From Callorhinus ursinus (lineage: Eukaryota > Chordata > Mammalia > Carnivora > Otariidae): a DNA stretch of 64,000 nt. Every line of letters starts with the position of its first letter. Within the stretch, counting starts at the first letter, position 1. The notes beneath the pieces are model-generated. The model worked only from the letters and a program-made list of their open reading frames with translations, was not told where the DNA came from and did not search any database. Both the position numbers and the translations under genes were made by a program. Where the stretch lies: assembly GCF_003265705.1 (NCBI RefSeq), contig NW_020312848.1, positions 57,830,585 through 57,894,584 on the forward strand, given 5' to 3'. Shown here in pieces: positions 48,499-59,535 of the stretch.

Positions 48499-48917
48499 AG
48501 GAAGACTTCAGGTATGCTCTGATTGGAGGTTATTGACATAGAAGTTGGAGGAGGGCAAACTAGAATCACAACATCTTATATATTTGATCTGGAGAGGCTG
48601 TTTATTTGGCTTTTCTCTAGTTGGTCCTGAGTTGGAAGCACAGGCAAAAATTAGGGAAGCTGGCAGTTAGTAACCATATCCTGATTGTTTTTGGCCAGTT
48701 ACTGTGGTTTGCTTCCTGGGCTGGTTACAGCAGAAGTTGTGGGTCAGAGTTCTATTTTCGTATATTATCTGGTCACCATATATTCATTCTTTCAGAGAAG
48801 AATTCAAATTGTTGACATGAAAGAACTAAAAATATTAAACCTGCTGTTATTATACTTTTTAAAAAAGAAAATGTTTTTACTTGGTTTTAGGCCAACGCTC
48901 TCAAATATTAAGTTTTT

Positions 48918-49106
48918 GGGATGCCTGGTGGCTCAGTTGGTTAAGCATCTATCTGCTCAGGTCACGATCCAGGGTCCTGAGATTGAGTCCTGCGTTAGGC
49001 CTCTTGCTCAGTGGGGAGTCTGCTTCTCCCTCTGCCTGCCACTCCCCCTGCTTGCTCTTTCTCTCTTTTTCTCTCTGGCAAATAAATAAATATTTTTTTA
49101 AAAAAG
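48918..49106 (+). mobile_element. CAN-SINE
   Basis: Plus-strand head 'gatgcctggtggctcagttggttaagc' with a one-base loss in 'gggtgg', CT body, AAATAAATAAA and T/A tail. Confidence 0.92.
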
Positions 49107-51560
49107 TTATTTAAAAATAATCCATGTAAGCATTTGAATATTGGCATTTGTTCTGGGTAAAATGCTGACTGCCAGAGTTAAAGGAGAAATAAAACAAGTT
49201 GTTATTGAGGTGATCTGACAGCTATTATTTTTGTTATCTTCTGGATCTCAAAATAAAGCTGCAGTGGGGATTTTAGAAGAAATTTTTAAAAAGATGGATA
49301 TGATGACTAAATTTATAGTCATCACACTGGTATAGGAGTCATCCCCATGCAACCTTGCAAGCAGTTAACTGACGGTTGAGTGAGAAAGATTGGTCAGTAC
49401 TGTAACAAGCTCTAGTCCAACTTGTGGGACTAACTAACGAAATGAATAAGTTAAATCATTTTAACCAACATTTGAACATTTATACTGCTCCAAGCTTAGT
49501 GAATATTAAAAAGAAAAAGATCAAGGTCAGTCTTCATGGAAATTAGTACAATGGATAGACATTCAGTTACTTTTATCCAAATGCAAAAATCTACTATTCA
49601 AATACGACACTGTCTCTTTAGGAATGGATTATGGCAGCTAAAAGTATATTTTAACCAATTGATGGGTTATCACGCTACTTTCAAAGGATAGTAAATTTAT
49701 GCTTTTTATACATTATGTATGTATCTCTTTTACCTGCTTTTAGGAGTGTCAGGTATAAGCAGGTCATCAGAATACATGTAACTTGTCAAAATGGCTTTTT
49801 AACTTCCTTAAGTTATTTAATATCAAGTTTTAATATATTAATTAAAAATTACTATACCACCTATGTATAGCCAGTTGACAATGGAAGAATTTACAGTTAA
49901 TTCATCTTCAACCTTCATTAAGGTTTTGGTAAAGATAAATAGCACCAGAAACTGGCCTGTTTAGTTTATGTGCTTCTTAGTAATCAATGAAATTCAGTAA
50001 ACATTAATATTTTCATTGGATTTCTGAAAGCTCTTCTGGGGTTCTGCAAATATTCCCCAATCCCCACATTGGGATTCTGAATTAATAGTTGCAAAAGAAT
50101 TTTCCAAGTTCTTCCTTGGCTGCAAATTCATATCTATTATAGTGTGGGCTCATATGGTTAGATAATGAACTAGGCTAAGATAAACAAAATTCTTTGCAAA
50201 TTGGACAGGCTTAAAAGTGCTTGAAAGAGATTTGTATGTTGAAGAAGAATAAAATTAATACAGTTAAACTGGAGAAAATAGGAGACAGATTCTGTTTTCA
50301 AAAGCTTCAAAGAATTTTTATACTATTGTGTCAGACTGAGTTAAATTTATGTTCTCTCAATATATGCAATGTTTGCTCTTATCTTTATTTTGCTTTTGTT
50401 AATGTTTCATTTTCATGAGTTATTTGGAAATTTAACATTCTGAGAACCAGCAGGTGAGGATGAGCTCTTCCCTTGTCTTAAACTTAGTCTCTCCTGTAGT
50501 CCTCCTCACACTCCTTGAAAACCCCCCACAAAATGTCTCTTCTCCAGAGAACCCTCCACTGTCTTGCTGCTCACATCTCTCAGCATCTCTTTCTCTCACT
50601 TCCCTTACTTCTCCTTTGGCTAGTTACGCACTGTAACCCCACCCATCTTCAAACCTAACAAAAATCCTGCAACTAATACATCTGTAAAACAAAACAAGAA
50701 TCATTCTAGATATCATCTATGGCTCTGTTCCTAAAGCCTAGTTTTGGAGTTTAACTGCAAACTCCCTCCCTGCCCTCCCTCCCCTGCAACCAAGTAACTT
50801 ACCTGCCCAAATGATGTGCCCCCACTCCCAAATGAAAACATATGTAGTACTCTCCTCTGAGTGAATTTTGTTACTGGTTTCTAAATGTAGTCAGTTTTAT
50901 TCAAGTCCACACACCTGCTACAAACCTCCCTTCTCCCAGTTTTTGCCTTTGAGTGTCCATTTTAAAATTACATTTTAAGGATCCCTTCAAAATAAACATG
51001 TTTGGTCAAAATCGTAGGGATGCCTATATGTGTAACAACATTTCTCATCTTAACAATTATAGAAATCTGTTCATTATGCAAATTTTCTAAAAATCAGCAT
51101 TATTCTTAAGTGATCAAACTATGCACTTTGAATTTTTTATGGAAAATGCTCCATATAAAATATACCCATGGTTGTGAGTGTGCAGCACTCTAGAAGCAAC
51201 TTTCATTACATTTCCTGTGAGAGAAAGACCGTCCCAAAGAGTGTTTTCTTTAAACTTCATTAAAAAAATGAAAAACCTGAAAATGAAGAGAAAAACACTC
51301 GTGGCTATAACAGTATTTAGAAACACTACTAAAAAGAAAGAGAAATAAAATGTTAATGTTTCTGTGGATAAAATACACTTTATTAAATCCTACATGTTTT
51401 TGGTGATTTGATTTTTCTGCTGACTCACAAACAAGACTAGTTGACATATCAGGCCTTGAGAATTATACAGTAGTTTAAAATTAAATTAACCTAAATTAAA
51501 TAATTAACAAGTAGATGTCTTATTTGTGAAATAAGAAATATTTGTGAAAATAGAAATCTA
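49107..51560. other. Long unassigned stretch
   Basis: No gene or repeat recognised. The block near 50440-50830 is richer in C and T than its surroundings. It may be an old degraded element, but I cannot assign it. Confidence 0.35.
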
Positions 51561-51561
51561 A

Positions 51562-51768
51562 TGGGGCTCCTGGGTGGCAGAGTCAGTTAAGCATCCAACT
51601 CATGTTTTCTGCTCCGGTCATGGTCTCGGGGTGGTAGATTCGAGTGCCCCATCTGACTCCTGGCTCAGTAGAGTCTGTCTGGGACTCTCTCCTCCCCTCT
51701 CTCCCCCCCTCCCCATGCATGCTCCTGCTTTCTCTCTCTCTCTCTCAAATAAATAAATCTTAAAAAAA
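51562..51768 (+). mobile_element. CAN-SINE, diverged
   Basis: Plus strand: 'ggggctcctgggtggcagagtcagttaagcatccaactcatg', closer to the second head type, with 'gtcatggtctcggggtggtagattcgag', CT body and AAATAAATAAA tail. Confidence 0.9.
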
Positions 51769-51954
51769 TCATCTTACTATTTAAAAATAACTAACGAGCA
51801 ATAAAATAATTTCCATATCCCTGATATGGGAAATGTCCATTTGCATTTAACCTACTCATGACACAGAGCACATGCATTTTAGGTACCATTGTAAGCCAGT
51901 AAACACTGAGAGTGATTTTATTAAAATCCACTCTTTTCTCATGAGTCTCTAAAT

Positions 51955-52272
51955 CAGGCTAGTGCAGTAGAAATAAAGTGCAAGACACAGATATGAACCA
52001 CATATGTAATTTTTAATTTTCTAGTAGCCACATTTAAGTAGTAAAAATACACATTAATTTTAGTATATACTTATTCAAACCAATATGTCAAAACTTTATT
52101 CTTTTACCATGTATACAATATAAAATTATTGAGACATTTTTCATTCTTTTTTTCTTACTAAGTTATGAAATCCACTGTGTACTGTTTACTTATAGGACCT
52201 CTCACATTAATCCTATTTCAAGTGCCTAATAGCCATATATGTAATGGCTCCCATATCTAACAACATAGCACT
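51955..52272 (+). mobile_element. hAT (Charlie-type) nonautonomous DNA transposon remnant
   Basis: The start resembles a 'cagtgctgtccaatagaaa' terminal repeat (here gtgcagtagaaataaagtgc). It is followed by 'aaccacatatgtaatttttaattttctagtagccacat', 'tttttcttactaagttatgaaatcc' and 'tttcaagtgcctaatagccatat', then a damaged right end near 'acaacatagca'. I am confident of the class and less so of the family name. Confidence 0.65.
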
Positions 52273-52345
52273 TCCGTTTATCCCAGATTTTCAACTGCTA
52301 TTGATGAACAACTTGAATAAAAATCCTCAAGTTTGACCCTGCACA

Positions 52346-52393
52346 AGCATATAAATGTAGAGAAATGGAAGCATATAAATGTAGGGAAATTAA
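52346..52393. repeat. 24-nt tandem duplication
   Basis: Two adjacent copies beginning agcatataaatgtag (52346-52369 and 52370-52393) that differ at three or four positions. Confidence 0.9.
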
Positions 52394-53069
52394 AGATCTA
52401 TTTTGCTAAAGTAAGCAATAGATGCTACTTTTGGTATAATTTAATAGCCATATTTTACTTTTATTTCCAATTTATTACTTTTAATTTTTGCTTGATGCTA
52501 CTCTGGCTCTACACTAAGAAGATTATCTTCTTTCAGATGGTAATTTGATCTGTTTTAATAAGTGTTCTTGAAGTACACTAGATTTTTGGAATTTCCACAG
52601 TAAAAATTTCTATCATTCTAAAACAAAATTTAGAATCATATCTAAGGGAGATAGGCTTCGTAATAATAGAGAAAATAATAGAGGATGCAGATTTCACAGT
52701 TACAGGGTTATCCTTTTAATTAGGAAGTCATAGCAATCTTAGAAAATAGTTGGCAAAAAGGAAGTGAACAATCTACGGATACTTAGAGTAACCCATAAAT
52801 CTGTGTATTGAAGTTGTGTGGTTGATTAATTTGGTTATAGCATGCCTACATGTTAGGTTTAGTGACTTACTAACTTCCTATAGACTACTTGATTCCGGAG
52901 AATTTTTTTTTACTGTTGTATTTGCTATTTTACATTTCTATATTTTAGTGATTCTAAATAGTCTTTAATATTGGTATCCAGCTTGTATATAGTTGGCCTT
53001 AAGAGGATGGATTAAGTAGATATGCCCAGCATTTCTGTGCATTTGTAGACTACACGACCAAGCTATCTT

Positions 53070-53279
53070 TTTTTTTTTTTTTTAGATTTTTTATTATTTT
53101 AGAAAGAGAAAGAGAACACGTAGGGATGAGAGGCAGGAGAAGGAGAGAGAGAATCTCAAGCAAACTCCCTGCTGAGCAAGGAGCCCGAGGCAGGGCTCTA
53201 TTTCACAACCCTGAGACCATGACCTGAGCTGAAATCAAGAGTCAGACCCTTAACCAACTGAGCTACCCAGGGGACCCTT
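53070..53279 (-). mobile_element. CAN-SINE, second head type
   Basis: Minus strand: long T-run tail at left, purine-rich body, 'gaaatcaagagtcagacccttaaccaactgag' head at right. Target duplication aagctatctt at 53060-53069 and 53284-53293. Confidence 0.95.
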
Positions 53280-54028
53280 CACTAAGCTATCTTGTTCAGA
53301 ATTGTGTGATCAATCAAGTCACATCAGTGCTTTCAATATTATTGGTTTGGGATTCAGTAAAATTAGATGAATAATAATTTAGTATAAATGCCAGCACCTG
53401 ATGGTAAGGCATGCACACACAGACACCCCCTACCCCCACATACATCTTAACAATAAATGAAAAGTTTAGAAAACCTATGAAATGTGTAATATATGGTCAA
53501 GAAAAGTATATCCATGGAGGTACATGAAGCTGAGCATTATAATGTTCTAACACCCTTTAATCAAAGACTATTATTTCTACATGATTAAAATGACTAATAA
53601 AATAAATTTATACCCTATGAAAAACTAAATAAGGGAAACAACTTATTATATGTAATGTGACTTGCCCCTTTTAAATCTAAATATCCAGGTCTTTTCTTGG
53701 CATATATGATCCTGCACTGACTTTTATCAGGCAGTATCATTTTGTTCATGATTTAATTTTTTAAGTATCATTTAACCTAAAGGAAGTAACAGGAGATAGT
53801 ATACCTTCTATGGTTGAAACAACTATACAAATTTAAACATGAAATATAACTCAAAGTGCTTTAAATGTGTTTTAAAGATTTTGCCTGGACATTTCTGTTA
53901 CTTTTCATCTTTTTTACTTTAAGGATCTCTATAAATTCAGTTATTTCTGAAACCCTCAAATTCAGATATACCTTTTTTAAGTCTCTATCTCCCTTTTCAC
54001 CTTCATGTCTTGATCCTCCCTTGATCTT

Positions 54029-54239
54029 TTTTTTAAAGATCTATTTATTTTCAAGAGAGCAAAAGAGCATGTGTGAATGCGGAAGGGGGGAGAACAGGGG
54101 AAAGAGAGACTCTCAAGCAGAGTCCCCACTGAGCATGGAGCTCAATGCAGAGCTCGATCTCACGACCTTGAGATCATGACCGGAGCCAAAATCAAGAGTC
54201 AGATGCTTAACTGACTGAGCCACCCAGGTACCCCAATTT
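54029..54239 (-). mobile_element. CAN-SINE, second head type
   Basis: Minus strand with 'aaaatcaagagtcagatgcttaactgactgag'. Exact 12-bp target duplication tcccttgatctt at 54017-54028 and 54240-54251. Confidence 0.95.
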
Positions 54240-54264
54240 TCCCTTGATCTTAATGATGGTCAGG

Positions 54265-54625
54265 TATTTATTCCCTGTATACATCTGATCATTTCTACCT
54301 TCTGTGCCCTTGCACATGAATATGGGATGGCTTTACTTGCTTACTTCATCTGACTTCTAGCCAACCTTCAAGACTTTCTTCAGTGTCAACACTGCACGAA
54401 GTCTTCCCTGATTCCCCACTTGAGTTAGATACCCTGCTACATTTAGAATTACCTTGGTAACTCAGTCTTAGTAGCATGAATAACCCTTCTCCTTCACCGG
54501 ACTGTGAGCTCTTTGAAGACATGAGCTAGGGCTTAGCTATATATGCAGTTTCAGTGCTGAGACCACGTTACATTAAGTATTTATTGGTGAAACCAGTGAA
54601 TGAATGGGTGGATGACTGGATGTTA
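54265..54625 (+). repeat. L2 3' end
   Basis: L2 order: 'ccaaccttcaagactttcttcagtgtcaac', 'gaagtcttccctgattccc', 'ggactgtgagctctttgaagacatgagctagggct', 'attaagtatttattggtgaa...gaatgaatgggtggatgactgg' at the end. Confidence 0.85.
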
Positions 54626-54629
54626 AATG

Positions 54630-56340
54630 AATGAAGGTACACTTGGCATACTTTGCTTGCCTAGACTTTATCTCATCACCTTTGTATAGAAGATATATCA
54701 ATCAAGATTCAAATGAAGTGGCAAGAAGACCCATTTCATTTGGTATTAATTTGGAAATTCATTCCAACTTTTTAAAATTATTACAGAAGTGCTTTTTTCC
54801 TGATAAACTCCTGTTTATGATTTTGATTGCATTAAAGAAAAAGAACAATACATTATCAATATGATATTTAGTAGGTTTTGGTTTGCTTTGTTTTTTTCTG
54901 TCATATTATAGAACTTGAATGACCCTGAGCTCATTTTTAGCTATCAGATGTATTTGGGTAAAATGGTTAGATTTACTATTATTAATCAAAAATGCTTTAG
55001 AAAAAACACCCCATTTTGTTGGGAAGACTTTTGGTTAGAGATCTGTGCTTAGTTTGTATATGTGCATATTTATGCCTAATCTAAAGCTGGAGTAATTGCT
55101 TTTGTCTTTTACCATCATTAATTTACCCGCAGTGCCATTGTTTCCTTAATAGTTGAAGAAACATTCCAAGAAACACTAAAACTGTCTTTGTAATCATTGC
55201 ATTGAGCAATTCTCGGAGCTGCACATTTGTTTGAAAATAACTAATGATGTTGGACTTCTTCCAGGCATCATACACATTTGGAATATTTATTTTTATTCAG
55301 TCAAAGAGTATAAACACATGTCTCCTTTCTTAAGGAAAAGCTGTCTCCGTCCACCTCATGCATGGACTTAATAAACTCTCCACAATAAGGTAGTGTTGAT
55401 TATTGCTTCACACAGTTGCAGCAGCCTCATTAGTTTCACTACCATAGCTTGAAATGGCTTCATGCTAAATTAAAAATGTAGGTCATTCAAAGGACTAATG
55501 GTGCTAGTTCAGCATGAAGTGATTTCAAGCTCACCTATATCCAGGCATTTTATCTTATTCTATTACAAACCACTTCTCACAACGGTTATAATTTTATATG
55601 CCATTTTTATGAAATTATATATAATTGCATTATGAGAAACACAGGCTTTACATGTCCACCAGATTATAGAAATTTAAGGCAGTAATTTTCAGTGTCTGAT
55701 AAAGTACTCAAGACATTTTTCCCTTTAATTTTATGGAATAATTTTCATAATTTCATGTTTTCCAGAAATGCATTCCATAGAACACTGATTCTGTAGTTTC
55801 TTAGTATGTGCCATTCAAAGAAGAAACAAATGATCAAATAAATTTGGAAAACTATGAGTTAAACTCTTTTAGATGAGTTTCAGTACTGCGGGACATCTCA
55901 GAGTCTGATATATGCATTGACAAATCTCACTAATGAGTCAATGACAATAAAAATATTTCATGCTTCTTATACCTCAGTTCACTTGCCCTTTCAGCAGTGT
56001 TTAGCATCACTGACTGCTTATGTTATTTTTCAAAATTTAAAGTCTAATTATTGAATATTAATACAGTTGCATATTTGAAATGTCAAAAAGTGTAAAAATG
56101 TATAAGTAAAAAAGTTTGCATATGCTTTTCCATACTTTGTCCCTTCCCCTACTCAGGTATTCATTGTCATTAAATACCATCTCTTAAAAAGTGACAAACA
56201 TTACCCACATATTTATGCATGTATGTCTGCAGGTATGTATATATATATTTTTCTTTTTAAGATAAAGATTATCATACCTTTCACAGTGTTCAATACCTTT
56301 ATTTTTAACTTTTCAGAATAATTCTAGTTTTTTCCATGTT
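54630..56340. other. Unique stretch, possibly containing constrained non-coding sequence
   Basis: No recognised repeats over 1.7 kb, unusual for this window. The part 55050-55570 includes an imperfect hairpin (55446-55531) and TAAT/ATTA-rich text. No ORF of note. Confidence 0.4.
55446..55531. repeat. Imperfect inverted repeat with 24-nt arms (hairpin)
   Basis: The left arm 55446-55469 (starts agcttgaaatggcttcatg) pairs with the right arm 55508-55531 (ends gatttcaagct), with 21 of 24 positions complementary. The loop is 38 nt. It could be a structured RNA, a small MITE or chance. Confidence 0.75.
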
Positions 56341-56355
56341 AATAGATAGATTTTT

Positions 56356-56805
56356 CTCAGGAAACAAACTGAGTGTTACTGGAGTGGTTGGGGGTGGGAG
56401 GGATGGGGTGGCTGGGTGATAGACATTGGGGAGGGTATGTGCTATGGTGAGCACTGTGAATTGTGCAAGACTGTTGAATCACAGATCTGTACTTCTGAAA
56501 CAAATAACGCAACATATTTTAAGAAAAAAGAAAAAGAAGAAGATAACAGGAGAGGAAGAAAAGGGGAATATGTCAGAGGGGGAGACGAACCATGAGAGAT
56601 GATGGACTCTGAAAAACAAACTGAGGGTTCTAGAGGGGAGGGGGTAGGGGGATGGGTTAGCCTGGTGATGGGTATTGAGGAGGGCACGTTCTGCATGGAG
56701 CACTGGGTGTTATGAACAAACAATGAATCATGGAACACTGCACCAAAAACTAATGATGTAATATATGGTGATTAACATAACAATAAAAAATAATAAATAA
56801 AAAAA
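56356..56805 (+). mobile_element. Young LINE-1 3' end, two-unit 3' UTR
   Basis: Plus strand, 5'-truncated inside the 3' UTR. It has unit 1, an internal A-rich (aag)n-like spacer, unit 2 and a tail. Short target duplication atagattttt at 56346-56355 and 56806-56815. It shares subfamily-specific words with 61514-62194 (gtgttactggagtggttggg; attgaggagggcacgttctgc; atgaacaaacaatg) that the copies at 49, 16828 and 59075 lack. Confidence 0.95.
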
Positions 56806-57532
56806 ATAGATTTTTTTGTTCTTTTGTAAAGATATGTGATATTGTATTCTTTGGATGTAACAATATTTTTAGTCTGTCCTATATTTATAGATATTTAAGT
56901 TGTTTTCAGTATGTTACTACCATAAATATGCATCAGCCTTGTTCATATATCATTTCACATGTGTAGTAAATATTGGGTTGTTTTTCCCAAAGTAGAATTG
57001 CTGAGTACAAAAGTATTGCATTTATAATTTTGATAAACATTAACAGATTGCCATCCACAGGGGTGTTATGATAACATTAGTAAGAGAGTACCTGTTTCTA
57101 CCCAGATTGGCCAAGATGATTTATCAAATAACAAAAATATTTTTTCTAGTCTTTTTTTCTGATTTAGAGCTGCCCTCTTCATTATGTATCCTGTGCTAAG
57201 ATGCTGATGTTAATATTCAATTTAGGAGTTTTGCACTGAAAGCTTAAGTGAACTTTCTTTATAGTTTATTTTGTTATGCAATTTTGGTCACATGTTGGTA
57301 TTAATGTTATATTTGCTTCAAAAAATTTGGACAATTAAATTACAAATTAAGTTCTGATATAATTTAAATAGCATTTGAACTATCTACCTTAATGATTTGG
57401 TTGAGTTTTATGAAAACACTTGGATCAGGTACTTTTCTGGGAGGCAGTTCTTGGTATAATTTCTGTATAAACTATGTGAAAATCTCAAGTGGTAGAATGT
57501 ATATCTCTTTGTGCTTTTTCATGTTAAGTTTT

Positions 57533-57753
57533 GTGGGTTTTTTGTTCTATTTTGTTTTTGTTTTTTAGATTTTATTTATTTATTTGACAGAGAGAGAGAC
57601 AGCTAGAGAGGGAATCCAAGCAGGGGGAGTAGGAGAGGGAGAAGCAGGCTCCCCGCTGAGCAGGGAGCCCAATGTAGGGCTTGATACCAGGACTCCAGGA
57701 TCATGACCAGAGCTAAAGGCAGACGCTTAATGACTGAGCCACCAAGGTGCCCC
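57533..57753 (-). mobile_element. CAN-SINE
   Basis: Minus strand with a T/G-rich tail, 'atttatttatttgacagagag', and head 'gagccaccaaggtgcccc'. Target duplication tcatgttaagtttt (57519-57532) and tcattttaagtttt (57754-57767), one mismatch. Confidence 0.95.
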
Positions 57754-57780
57754 TCATTTTAAGTTTTTTATATATAAGGA

Positions 57781-57901
57781 AACTCTTTCTTTGTTTTCCC
57801 ATCCAAGTACTAACCAGGCCCGACCCTGCTTAGCTTCCGAGATCAGACGAGATCGGGCGCGTTCAGGGTGGTATGGCCGTAGACAACTCTCTCTTTGTTT
57901 T
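57781..57901 (-). pseudogene. 5S rRNA retropseudogene, 3'-truncated and tail-less, with target duplication
   Basis: 57797-57884 on the minus strand is the first 88 nt of 5S rRNA with essentially no change (starts gtctacggccataccaccct, ends tacttggatggga). The last 30 or so nt of the RNA are missing and there is no poly(A) tail. It is flanked by the 17-mers aactctttctttgtttt (57781-57797) and aactctctctttgtttt (57885-57901), one mismatch, overlapping the insert by one base. On the minus strand the cut context is at/aaaac, near the L1 endonuclease preference. It retains the internal promoter boxes A, IE and probably C (nt 50-88), but has lost the 3' stem and terminator. Confidence 0.95.
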
Positions 57902-59070
57902 ATGAATTCAATCAAAGTAAATGAGACTTGGTCGTATTTTTTTTAAAAATTACTAAAAGGACAATTGAGTAGGTAAATTTCCATTATATGAAAGAAATTA
58001 AATTTAAGCACACATCCAGATGAAAATGCTTTTTGTGGAAAAACAAACAAGCAAACAAAAGCAATAAAAAACATTTTTTTCTTCTTTCTAAAGGCTGATA
58101 GTCTATCCTAATCATCATTACTGCCTCATCTAAGGGGTAAAAACTAAGTAATTTTTCTATTTTTACATTTCACCATAATGAATGAGTCTTGGTCCATGGA
58201 GCTTTTCATGCTTTCTTTAGAATGTAAGTCAGAAAACCCTTAAAACAGATTTCTACATGGCTCAGGAAATATTTTGTAGCATATGATGACATTCAAGGTG
58301 GAAGGAATTTCCTTTTCCTAGGACTATATTAATTTCAGATTCCTAAAGCCAAGTATACCTAATGAAATCTGGAAGTTACCTTTTGTATTCTGAACAGATG
58401 TTCAGTGGCCATGTGTTAAAATTCCTCTTTGGACTGAGTGATGGGCAAAGATGTTTAGATAAATGCACCATCTCTTGCTTCCATTTGGCTGTGCTGACTT
58501 GTTTTGATTCTGGAAACTAACATGGGTGTGTTTCATCAATCTTATTTGATTTGTTCAAAGTTCATTATGGATTTGGGAGGAGATGGTCCACCTAAATATC
58601 CAATGATATCTGATCCTTCGGCTACATCCACCCTCACAATCCCATAATTGTTTTTTTTTTTAATCAAAAGGAGGAAGAATAATTAAGTAAAATAAATGTT
58701 TCTTATATTTAATTAAGTAGACAGATATTATGTGATAAGCATCATCACTTTATTGTTTTTCTAATAATATTTCAATCTTTGTATGAATATGGTAAATGTC
58801 TCTAGTTCATATTCTTCTATAAAATAATCAGGGAAACGAAAGACCTTCTCTACTACATAGGCTATGGACAGGAGGAGAATATGTGGTCCATCCATATTCA
58901 TTTAGAATTTTCAGATTATAATAGTTTCTTTAGAGCTGGGCCTTAAAAGTGTGTGTGTTCTGTAATTTTTAAAAAATCAACTAATATTTTCACAGTTATG
59001 AATAGAATATGTATTGCTCTTATGAGATTGATAACAGCAATGGTGAAATGTACCAGTTAAATTAGTTTTT
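57902..59070. other. Unique-looking stretch
   Basis: No gene or repeat recognised. Confidence 0.35.
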
Positions 59071-59535
59071 ATCTTTTTTTCATTAAATTTTTTATTGTTA
59101 TGTTGATCACCATACATTACATCATTAGTTTTTGATGTGGTGTTCCATGATTCATTGTTTGTGTATACCACCCGGTGCTCCACGCAGAACGTGCCCTCTT
59201 TAATACCCATCACCAGGCTAACCAACCTCCCACCCCCTCCCCTCTAGAACCCTCAGTTTGTTTCTCAGAGTCCATTGTCTCTCATGGTTTGTCTCCCCCT
59301 CTGATTCCCCCCCTTCATTCTTCCCCTCCTGCGATCTTCTTCTTTTTTTTTTTTCTTAACATATATTGCATTATTTGTTTCAGAGGTACAGATCTGTGAT
59401 TCAACAGTCTTGCATAATTCACAGCACTCACCATAGCACATACCCTCCCTAATGTCTATCACCCAGCCACCCCATCCCTCCCATCACACCCCCACTCCAG
59501 CAACCCTCAGTTTGTTTCCTGATATTAAGAATTCC

